From: Gamsiella multidivaricata
Taxonomy: Eukaryota; Mortierellomycota; Mortierellomycetes; Mortierellales; Mortierellaceae
Reading direction: 5' to 3'
Assembly: GCF_025024155.1 (NCBI RefSeq)
Contig: NW_026251736.1
Location: forward strand, 350,143 to 414,142
Length of the DNA: 64,000 bases
Of the stretch, positions 11,030 to 21,300 are shown one piece after another. The notes below the pieces were generated by a model, which was not told where the DNA came from, did not search any database, and was given only the letters and a program-made list of their open reading frames with translations. The position numbers and the translations under genes were made by a program. The number at the start of each line of letters is the position of its first letter. Position 1 is the first letter of the stretch.

Positions 11030-13330
11030 GAACCACTCCATGGTCCATTCGACTCAAGTTCAGCAGCCAACGCTGACCCCAATTAACATCCCCGCAACGC
11101 CCATTCCAACTACCGACGCTGCTGCTCGTGTCTCTATGAGCATTGTGTCTCCATCACTAACATCTTACTCTTGAAGAACCAAGATTATCAAGGAGACCCA
11201 GAAGGCCAAGCGCTTCTGGCAAACCGTCAGGGGACGTATCTCTTCGGCCGACCTCGTACCCCGCCTCAAAAGCCTTGGTTGAGATGTCTGCCGATGTACC
11301 GGCGAACCGGACATATGTATCTCTACCTTAGCCCTGCTTATGTATGTCGTGGCAAGTGACTCCGACTATCTTTTCCACATGGTTGATACTCTCTTCCACC
11401 AAGGCCCCAGAACAGACCGAGTTCCAACGCATCGAAGTTTCGATCGATATACTTCAGCGGCTTGGCGTCAGTGCAGTGATATGAATCGTAGCCGGTATCC
11501 AAGTGCTAAGGAGCATCCAGAATGCGCATGGCCTTACAGTGCCTCATCTTCTACAGGGGTATTACGACGCTATAGCGAGTAAGCTGAACTTGCCGAATCC
11601 ACATCCGGTCAGCCACTACGACACCGTCTTTAACGTCTTCTTGAGGTGTGAAGACCGAGCTATCTTCAACCCGGACACTCATTTCACTCCAGTGGGGTTT
11701 GATGGCCTGATGTGTGATGCCGTCCTAGAGTTGGACGCTTTTTTTGCCGCGGTTCAAGGCCATGAGACGTCGGCCCCTACCACACAGGCAGCACAAAACG
11801 AGCACATGGCGCCGAACTAGGACCAAATCAAGGCATACCGAATTTTGTCAACTCCGACTCAGGCACCCGTCCTAGCCACTCTAACACCAATCAAAAAATC
11901 AGCGAAAAAGAGAAAGCAGAAACCGAAGTCCATACTCAACCCGTCGTCTAGACGTGCTAGGGCCATTCCATCAGAGACCGCTGGCACGGGTGCATCCAAG
12001 TCCAGAAATCAGGCAGTTCTCATGGACACGGTCCTCAGTGCCAATTTCGAGACAGTTGTGTTGAACTACGACACTCTTTCGACGCAGCTAAGGACCGATT
12101 TGTCCGAGGTCATGGGTGCCGACGGGGCTGAACGGGACCAGTTCCACAAGCATGTCATTCACGCAGTTCAAGAGATAGTACGTGCAGCGACAGACACGGT
12201 CGGATGCACTCAGCAGGCGATTGTGGCGTACATCGACGCTGTCACGGTTGCCCGCCCTGGCAGAAATCGACACAGGATATCGCCGAAAAAAATACGTGTT
12301 AAAGGGATCGATCACCACGGATGGATACGTCCTCAAACAATTGCTTGCTCCCTAACCAAGGAGAAGGAGCGAGGTGGTGTTACCACGCCGAATATAACGA
12401 GGCAGAAGCTAAAGGACATAAATTGTTCTGGGAGACGAATACCAGGCGGAGGAGCAGCTAGGCAACTTGGGAACATACACGGTTGTCGGGGTTGATCCAG
12501 GGGTCAGGAAGATTGCCACAGCGATCGTTATTAGCACGGCGGATCGGTCGTTGGCGAAAAAAGTCTTGGCTTCGCAAGGATTGCACACCTACGCCAAAAT
12601 TCCACAGGGCGAAGAGAAGGGCTAAATTTCAAGCTGCAGCAACCTAGCGTCATGAACGCACACGAGCTGGAGCAGACCATTCAAGCGATCGTGCGTCTCC
12701 CAATATTACCACCAACACCAGCGCCATCACTAGCACTAGCAGCACCGGCAACGACCAACATCGACCAAGGTACTGCCTGAAGATCACTACGCGAGAGACA
12801 CATGATTATGGTGCTGGGAGTACAGCGACAACGTTGCTCCTTTTATTCATCACCATTGTTTAAGGTAAAGAAATAGCATCTTAAGCAGGTGAAAGGAGAG
12901 GCCTTCGATAAGGGCATCTCACGGGCAATGAACGCCGCTGGTTACAGGGGGATGTGGCAGCCAGGAATGGCAAGGCGGTGTTTGTGGTGGGGATGCAGAG
13001 TTTGGAAACAAAAAGGGGCCCCACTCTGCAGTAGCAATTCATAGCATCCTTAAAAAAGGTAACACGACACCTGCACGCACTTGGTGATAATGATTTGCAC
13101 AAAAAGATTTATTGAACTACGATGCGGTTAAATAATGGACCACAACATAGTAGTGCTCCGTACTGATGAATAGAGAATCTCTATAACGTGCTACCAGTGC
13201 GGTGCCTTTAAAGGTCGAGGGTGGGGCCATCAAGTGTCAACAATGCAACCAAGAGAGGGGTCGAGACCATAGCGCTAGCCGCAATATGGCTCGCGCCGCC
13301 CTCCGTCTCATAGAGCGTCAACAGTGGCCC
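11030..13330 (+). pseudogene. Decayed Fanzor (eukaryotic TnpB-like OMEGA nuclease), locus 1
   Basis: Protein-like sequence runs for 2.3 kb but is broken by stops and frameshifts. The N-terminal part (about 11380-12265) stays in one frame apart from in-frame stops near 11486 and at 11818-11820, and contains a helical stretch. The pieces expected of the TnpB/Fanzor family then follow in order. A strand before the nuclease (SITTDGYVLKQLLAP, near 12308-12352). RuvC-I (VVGVDPGVRKIATA, 12482-12523, acidic residue Asp at 12494). A segment VMNAHELEQTIQAIV (near 12650-12693). A RuvC-II-like strand (KAVFVVGMQSLETKRGPTLQ, 12972-13031, then a stop; the expected Glu/Asp is not intact). The zinc ribbon (CYQC 13189-13200, KCQQC 13232-13246). 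RuvC-III (RDHSASRNMA, 13262-13291). These pieces lie in at least three frames, so the gene is dead. Fanzors are RNA-guided DNA nucleases found in eukaryotic transposons. The start near 11030 is a guess. Confidence 0.8.
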
Positions 13331-13506
13331 CCGGAGCTGACATGCCTGCAACAACACCAGCACCAACAACAACAACAGCAGCAGCAACAACAATAACAGC
13401 AGCGGTAATAACACTAAGGGCCGCGTGGAGCGACAGAGTAGACACAGTAGGGGATGAAAAAGAGCTGTGTCACTATCTCTTGTGAGCAAAACTTAGGAGC
13501 TCTGTT

Positions 13507-13768
13507 ATCATGAGAGTCCTCGCCAAAAAGTCGCATCCCATATATTTTTCGATTTGAATGAATTGACTAGAGTAACTTTCCCTTTTAAAAAAAAGGTTTC
13601 GCGTACAACCCTTAATTCTCGCGCGCTCACTTGGGTAAATGGGTATGGTCCATGATCAGTCTTTTCGTACATGAACAGAAGGGCACGTGCAGCTCATGGG
13701 CTACTGAATCGAATTTCGATACTTTAAAAATATATGCGATGCGACTTTTTGGCGAGGACTCTATTGAT
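13507..13768. mobile_element. Inverted-repeat (MITE-like) element in the 3' flank of the zinc-finger gene
   Basis: Positions 13513-13549 and the reverse complement of 13726-13762 match at 36 of 37 bases; weaker matching extends the arms to 13507 and 13768. The arms enclose about 176 bp without a reading frame. A 43-bp terminal inverted repeat around a short non-coding core fits a MITE or other non-autonomous DNA transposon. No clear target-site duplication is visible. The element lies about 175 bp after the Fanzor RuvC-III motif and 74 bp beyond the stop codon of the minus-strand zinc-finger gene. It could therefore form a strong hairpin in that gene's 3' UTR. Confidence 0.65.
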
Positions 13769-13841
13769 GAAATTGTCGCTGTCTTTAGTGAGGATTTGTC
13801 TTAGACGAGTATTTGTGATCAAATCCGTGCTGATTTGGACT

Positions 13842-16786
13842 TCATGGACGACCTTGCCGATATGGAGGATGATGCGTGTCATCATAGTCGTCGCTTCTTG
13901 AGCCATGGTGCTGTGGCAGCTGCTGTGGTTGTTGTTGATGACGGTAATCGTTATAGTCCCGGTAGTCCTCATAGTCCTGGTAATCCTCATAGTCCTGGTA
14001 GCGGTGCTGCAGTGGTTGTGCGTGTAAATGTGAATGGTGCTGTCGTGCCTGCTGTAATTGCGATTGTGGTTGCTGGTGTTGATGCTGGTGTTGATGCTGG
14101 TGTTGTTGATAATGCGACTGCTGTGACTGGTGCTGGTGCTGATGCCGGCGCTGATAATAGTGTTGATCCTGCTGACGAAAGGATGGCGGACTGCGCTGGC
14201 GTGGAGAGGGATCTTTAGACGACACGGAATACCTGCGATTCTGAGCAGTGGCCAGTTCACGCAGACTGGCCATGGTCATGGCTGCTTCCTGTCGCTGTTG
14301 CATATCTTCGCTGTCTTCTTGGTCATGATGTCTTCGCTCTTGGTCTTGATCCTGATGCGTCGGACGTGTCATAGGAGGTTGGAATCGATGGTGCTGAGTC
14401 CTGTTCCTGTTCGTCGTAGTCGTGCTTGCTGCTGCTGTCCCATTCGTCAGGGGCTCGTATGAGACTTGGATAGAGGCGCCTACAGAGACGGGAAAGGCTC
14501 TGGATTCAGTGGACTGGACTGCAGAATCGGCATCATCAGAAGAAACAAGATCGGAGGAAGGAGGGAGACCAGAGAGGGAGAGGGAGGCCGTTGCCGCATA
14601 CTCGTGCTCCTGTCCCTGCCTCTGCTCCTGCTCCTGCTCCTGCTCCTGAGAGATAAACGGGGCTATACCGCTGTGAGTGGTGCGCTGGTGTGTAATCAGA
14701 CGCGCAAGTTGGGTATATGTTGCGCCGCATCGGTCATGGCGACACACGTACGGCCGCAGGCCATGGTCGGTATGAACGACTCGATGATGCGACAGGGACG
14801 ACGACTAAACAGATCAGGGGCAAAAGAAAAACGAGAAACGAGTACAATGAGTATATTTCGGCAAACAAAACAACAATGACCGCCTTCCCGCTGAACTGAA
14901 TGTGTCTTCCTCTTCAATACTCAAACAAAAACAATAAAGCCAAGGCCGATCGATCGAGATCTTGACATTGAGCCCGGATTTTTTTGTCAACTTACAGTGT
15001 GAAAAGCCTTGTTGCAGCCTGGGTAACCACAAGGATATGGAGGTTTACCCGAATGGATCCTGTAGTGAGTCGACAAACGCGATTCCATCGTGAACTCTTT
15101 TCCACAGCGGGGCCATGTACAGCGGTACCTACAAAAAAAAAAGCGGGAGGAAAAATAAGTATTCATATCCACCCATGGTGGGTAAGCAAGTGAGAAAAGT
15201 GGGGCTATTTTTTTTTTGTCCCTGTGGATGGGCTCATGTAATCTTCTTTTCTCCCCCTTCATTCTTGCATTGTTCACAAAGCATGGGGCATTGCTTTGTT
15301 GTTTGAGCACATGCTGAATCACCGCCACCGTACTCCCGCCTCATGTCCAGAACAGAGGAAGCAACCAAGCAATTGAGCAATCAAGCAATCAAGCAATCAG
15401 GCAAGCACACAAGCACACAAGCACACAAATACATAAGAAGGAAGAAAGGAAAAGACGGAATGCGATGTAATTCTACAGCAGGGTATGTTTTCGTGTTTGC
15501 GTGTGTGTATACATATATGTGTGTGTATGTGTATGTGTGTTTTTCTGTGCGCTCTTGTGTCCGAAATGACATCGTCGAAAGATGCATCCCATAGACACAA
15601 CTTGATAAAGAAACTGATACGCATTGCCATGCAAAGGGCAAAGAGATATGACAGCAACCAGTATGCAAACCTCTTTCGTAAGAAAACAATCGCGTACTCG
15701 GATAAAAAGGAGGAGAAGGTGGACATGGGCATGCGACATGACTCCATACAGGATAGTGTGGCAATGGGAGAACAGGCGCATGCATAGTGACAAAGACAAG
15801 GGCCCATGTGTTATGAGGACAAGGGGAAAGGAGAGACAAGTGGTGTGTGAAATTTCAAGATTTGGATCTGGAACTTTACACAGAATCGGGCATCGGTTAA
15901 CTTACTTTCCGTCTGCATTCCGCTGAAACTTGGGTGTCGTCTCATTGCCGCTATCTTTGTCGTTGATGCTGCCACTACTACTGCCATTGCTGTTGCTAAT
16001 ATTGGCATTGCTGCTGTTGTTTGTTGTTGTTGTTATTGTTGTGGTTGTTGTTGTTGTTTCTATTGTTGTTGCTGAATCCTTCCGTTGCTGCTGTTGATGC
16101 TGATCATCAGGCGATTTTGGCGTGGGATGTTCCTGCTTCAGGGACAGGGGCGTGGGCACGGACACGGGGGGGTCAGGGGGATTCCTGTATACAGTACCTC
16201 CGATACTGGCACCACTACCACTGCTACTACTAATAGCACTCTCGACTTCATCAGACTCCAGCTGCGTTGCTGCTGTTGATTTTCGGACATATTTTCGCCT
16301 GTATCCTGGTGCCGGCGCTCGCTCCCGTTCGTCACTCGGCGACAATTTGACACCAACGTTCGAGGGCTCTTCGCCTGGGGTGGGGGGCTGGTTTGTGTTC
16401 CATAATGCATGGGTGTTATAGTCCTGATCAGGGTGCGAGGCGAATGGATGGGTCGAGGCATCCTTTTGATACTTGTTGAGACATGCTTGACCATATGTGC
16501 TGCTGTCGTTGCCATGGACGCTATTAATATTGTTGTTGGTGTTGTTGTTTCGGTAGTGCTCAGCCTTCATTGACGTTGCAGTCTCGAGATGCTCGACCGA
16601 CTCTGGGTTGGCATGTTTCCTAGAATCCGATGGTCGTGGATGTGGATGTGGATGTGAATATAGAGTAGTCGTGTCAGAATGAGACGGCCTCTTGCGATCA
16701 GGGGAAGGAGAGTCGGATTGCTGAAGATCAAGGACGTCTTGCTCCGAGTCGGATCCGAGGGGGTTGAGAAGGTGGGAGATGTTCAT
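13842..16786 (-). CDS. C2H2 zinc-finger protein with three fingers, 658 aa, probable transcription factor
   Basis: Minus-strand exons: 16786-15906, 15128-14996, 14804-13842; introns 777 and 191 nt. The joins restore perfect zinc fingers across both introns. Finger 1 has Cys297, Cys302, His315, His319. Finger 2 (CGYPGCNKAFHT, split by intron 2) has Cys327, Cys332, His345, His349. Finger 3 (CRHDRCGATYTQ) has Cys359, Cys364, His377, His382. The N-terminal 290 residues are Ser/Thr/Asn/Pro-rich and disordered. The C-terminal 270 residues are Gln/His-rich, with a run of Gln-Glu pairs after the fingers and repeats of Asp-Tyr near the end. Nuclear DNA binding is inferred from the fingers; the target is unknown. 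The start at MNISHLLNPLG is the first good Met; an extra upstream exon cannot be excluded. The first intron is long for this window. Confidence 0.8.
15363..15430. repeat. CAAGCAATCAAG-type tandem repeat in intron 1 of the zinc-finger gene
   Basis: Imperfect short tandem repeats of CAAGCAAT and CACACAAG units inside the long first intron of the minus-strand zinc-finger gene. Confidence 0.6.
15492..15542. repeat. TG/TA dinucleotide microsatellite
   Basis: Imperfect (TG)n with interspersed TA steps, inside the same intron of the zinc-finger gene. Confidence 0.7.
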
Positions 16787-16946
16787 AACTTCTTGAGTTC
16801 GCTTGCGGGCGAATGATTCAATTGCTGCTTGATATGATGGGATTGATTGGTCACTGTGTTTATGGCGAGGTCGTGGCAGAATAAAGAAAAAAAAAGTGTT
16901 GAAGCGGGATAGGAAAATGAGAAGAAAGAAAAAGAAGAAGAAAGTC

Positions 16947-17008
16947 AGGACGATGAGGATTGTCCAAGGTGGGAATAAAACAAAATAGGACGATGAGGAT
17001 TGTCCAAG
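16947..17008. repeat. Perfect 22-bp direct repeat in the 5' flank of the zinc-finger gene
   Basis: A 22-base unit at 16947-16968 recurs without mismatch at 16987-17008 (40-base period), about 160-220 nt upstream of the proposed start codon. It may be a local duplication or a paired protein-binding site. Confidence 0.6.
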
Positions 17009-17035
17009 ATGGAAAAATGATATGCAGATGTACAC

Positions 17036-18389
17036 AAGGTATTTGGTTGTATGAAAAACAAAAAAATAAAAATGAGGACTGGATGGGTTTCTATTTTAGC
17101 GAAGGTTTTCTCGCTAAGCGCTGATTCCTTCAGAAGACCACAAAAAAGAGACACCGCCTATGCAGGAACCAAAAAGAAACAAGAGGGACTGACAGGTCAA
17201 TCAATGGTCAAAGTAGGCCGAGGAAACAATAGCGCATATCAAAAAAAGGACCGACGACGATCGTTCCCCGCGATGCCAAGAGGCACTTTGAAGAAGTGTT
17301 CCTTTTACCTTTTTTTCAATCTTTTCCCTCCAATCAAATCAAATCAGCCCGATTCGACTTATTAGAGCAGAGTAAGCCACGCATAATCCTAGACCAAACA
17401 GAATTTCGAGTTCAAATGGGAAAGGCCCTGCAGTGGAGTGGTGAACAGACCATGCCCAAAGAGGAAAATTCGATGATGAATAAGCCAAGTGAGGTTAGGA
17501 AGGAGGAGCGTAAAAAAATAGGCGTTGTGGGTGTAAGAAAGAATTTCTGACGCTGTCCACCCTGCTTATTGGTGTTTTGGCCAAATGGCCGAAGGCGATA
17601 TTGAACTAATGGAGCAGAAGAAAACCCCCCCCCCCTCCCACTCCCACTATGGAACAATTAATCAACCGAGGTTAGATGAATCCAATGAAGACGATGAAAT
17701 GTACTTGCATTTGCATGCTCTGCAATAGTGGAATGGTGGATGGCGATGTCTCTCCTTACTTCGGCACAACCACAACAACAGAAAATCACGCTAACCAGAG
17801 GGTACATGCGTGCATCTCATAAATGCGCAATCTCAATATCCAATAGATTCCTATGCATATCATTGGATAAGAACTGTAAACAAGAGGAGTGAGCATTGGT
17901 GCACTGACTACCGATGATCACGCAAGAATGCCATATGCGGGAAGGAAAAGCGATTGACGCGTTCATGGCCATGGTCCCATCTTCCACAATGATATCATTT
18001 TGTGCACCGCATTCGGCAAACAATGTATCATACACGTGATGCTATTGTTCCTTGTGACTTTGTTTACTTTTGTGCACTTTTTTTTTTTTTGAGTAGGCTG
18101 GAGCGAAGCAGTCGTCAGTGTTGTGTTATTCACTTGCTCACTCGTACATCCTCCTCACTGTCCCTCCTCCTCACTACCATCCCTATCCTCCTTCGCATCT
18201 ACATCTGCATCTTCATCAACCCCCCTCTTCTACTCTCTCTTTCTCTCGCTCTTCTCGCTCTCTCTCGCGCTCTCTCTCTCTCTCGCTCCCTCTTCCTCTC
18301 CCTCTCTTGTCTTTTATATTTCATACCACCCTTGTTCAGTATTTATTTTCATCTTTTTTGTTGGTTGAAGACGGGACAAATATCAGACA
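17036..18389. other. Divergent intergenic region between the zinc-finger gene and UTP20
   Basis: No coding evidence. It contains A-rich stretches on the zinc-finger side, a C-run near 17626-17636 and a T-run near 18079. A long CT-rich stretch from about 18160 to 18330 is probably the UTP20 leader. It must contain both promoters, but no TATA element is clear. Confidence 0.5.
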
Positions 18390-21300
18390 ATGGAGGACAG
18401 CGCAGTGGCAAAAGTGTTGAACGAGGGCCAGGGCGCCAACCGTTACAAAGTAAAAATTCGCCTTGATGACTTACTAGAAGTGCCTTATATATCATGCCCT
18501 TGCTGACTTTATCTGGCTTCCTCATCTCGGATTTGAACATGATAGTACCAAAGTTTCAATGCCCGTGTCAATCAACTTAAGATCAAGATCACCCGCCAAG
18601 TCGGCTTGAAGGAGAGCGGAACCGTTGTAACTGGATCCTTCTTTAACGACTCACTCGAGGAATGGAAAGAGTTGAATCTGTCAGCACCATTTGTGCGCTT
18701 TGGACTGGATGTTAGGAACTACTGTCAATCACTACCACAGCTGCTGTATCATAAAGAGCAGGTCGTGGACTTATTGATCAAACACTTGGATGAGGCGAAT
18801 GTGCTGGCCTTGGAACCTATCCTTGATCTGACCACGCAGCTCACAAAGGATCTGGATCAAGAGCTCTTCCCTTATTTTGACCGCATCTTGGAAGCAATTC
18901 TTCCACTGGTTGAGTTCCGTGATGTCCAGGTTATTGAGGTACGCGGCAAATAATAATGATTTGACTTAATATCGATCTTGTATGGATGTTTGTCGAATCT
19001 GACCTAACTCTGTATTACAATCTCTGCAGTGGGCATTTAACTGCATAGCGTCGTTGTTCAAGAAGTACTCTGAACAGTTGAGGAAAGATCTATGCCCGAC
19101 ATACAAGTAAGCAATTGACGATGCAAATCACATTTCGTGTTCCTTCTGCCGCAATCATACTAACAAATATCTCTGCCGCTTCCTAGACTTCTGGCGCCGT
19201 ACCTCGGAGAGGACAACGCACAAAAACCATATATTCGTAATTTCGCCGCAGAATCGTTCTCGTATCTCATTCGGAAAGCACCCACCGACCATCTCAAAGT
19301 CATTTTGGTCTATATCCTGGAACAGCTGCGCGAGTCACCAACGGAAACTTATGTTGAAGGCGTTGCCAAACTCTTTTTCGAAACCATCAAGCTGGTCGGC
19401 AATCAGTTTCAGCATCGCGGTGTGGATGTCGTGCTGAGAGAGGTCATTCGAGCACTGAAGCAGGAACAAGGGATTGCGGCAACAGAGCGCGCTATGAGCG
19501 AGAACACAACATTTAGGGTGCTGTGTAAAACACTGGTGCTCATGGTCCATTATTCTACTAAGGAACACTTCAAGGGTGTTTGCGATATGCTTTTGGCGGA
19601 GCTGGTCTCGAGCATCGATATGGTGGCAACCCCAGAGAATGCAGAGAGGCGATGGCTCAATATTGCAGAGTCTTTGGCCTTGCTCAATGTCTGCGTTTCC
19701 GTCAGAAAAGGGACCCGTGTTGATGGTAAGTGTATTGGTGGATATCATTTGGTTGTGTCTCTGGATAGTTTATTCTGATGCTGTGTCCCTTCTACATAAT
19801 AGATTTCGCCAGGATCTACGAAAAAACTATCAAGGTGTCAACCTTGGCTCTCGCACCCCAATCTCAGGCGCCGTCAGTCGTTATCCAGGAGATGATGAAG
19901 CTGTCAAGCTCACTACTAGCATTTTCTCCACTCGAAAGCGTTCTCTTCCCTGGCGGCCTTTTGCTCGATTCGATCTACAAGCACGAGGTATGCACAGATT
20001 TACGGCTTTTATTGTTACGATGCTTATGCTATGAATCAATATATTAACTCATATTTTATATATTATGTTTTCTCATCTCTCAGGACGTCTCAACTGTGCT
20101 GGCATTCTCTATCTCGCTTATCAACATGAAATGGAGGCATTACACCCAGATTTTACTTCCGCATATCGTCAAGTACTGCGCGGCTCACTGGGGAGCTCAG
20201 CATTCGTGCCAAATCGTCGTATTCTTGGCCACACTCTTGACATCGGACCTGTTGGTATTGACCCCAGGGATGGTTGCGGCAACCGTTGACGAGAACGGAC
20301 TCCTCAAATTTCCTACCGGCAAAGCGCCTTCCACCAAAATGAAGTCTGGCAGGGAGCTCAAGGACGGATCGGAGCTCATCGTGGATGGTATCATTCGCCT
20401 TCTTTCAGAGCCATGCGACTGGAAGGCAGAGGCGGATCTTTTGAGCCGCGTAACTCTCGGAGACGAAGAGAGCATCGCTACTCCACGCATAGCCCTGGCG
20501 ACAGCAGCGCTGTCGATCGTGCCTCATATCTCCTCACCTTTTGCTGCCACCACGGAAGCCACCCTGAAACTCCTTCGCTCATTACTAAAGGCTTTGTCTG
20601 AGGAGGATCAATCGGTCACTCTACAGAAGCGGGCATTTGTCCAAGGATCAGCCATGGCGACTCTTCATATCCTTCTTGGAGAGACCATGGAGATTTTGGC
20701 CGTTGTTTGCGAGCGCGCAGGAGATGTTGGTGCCAAGATGCTTGCAGACTACTGGGACCTGGTGATTAAGGATGCACTGTTCAATTATGGCTCAAACGAA
20801 ATTGTTCTTCGTGGCGTTGCCAAATATTGCACTGTTCTCAAACAAAGGTAGCGATCATTTTGTTAACTGTAATATGCTTTAGACATGTCGTGCTAGACGA
20901 GATATTAACTTACAATCGCATTTCTTATTATAGCAATATCTCTAATAATCTCTTTAACACGGAGACTCTCCGAGGGCTGTACCCTAAGTTGGAAAAGAAC
21001 ATCAATTCTCTCCAACACAGACGTCGGCTTCACACGCTACAGATCCTCTCTAGCTTTGATGCGATTCCCTATGAAGACAAGGATCCTCAGCAGAAGATGC
21101 TTCCTCAGTACGACATCTTCTTGCAGTGTCTTATTATCGAAGATGTTGAGGTAACCGTGGAAACATACCGAGAGAAGACCATGCAGATTCGCAAGCTCAA
21201 CACTATGATATCGTCTGGAAGGGTCAATGAATTTTACAAGACCGCTACAATGCGTCTTTGTCTTGGTAAGTTGTTTATTTTGGCTCGATGGCGTGTTATT

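Noticed and set aside
12881..13102. Minus-strand frames opposite the Fanzor relic
   Set aside because: No motif; the plus strand carries the RuvC-II-like strand there.
13208..13489. Leu-rich minus-strand frame opposite the (CAACAG)n tract
   Set aside because: Poly-Leu comes from the antisense of a CAG/CAA repeat that follows RuvC-III in the Fanzor relic.
15363..15430. CRISPR-like array of short repeats
   Set aside because: Units of 8-12 nt without unique spacers inside an intron; a simple microsatellite in a eukaryote.
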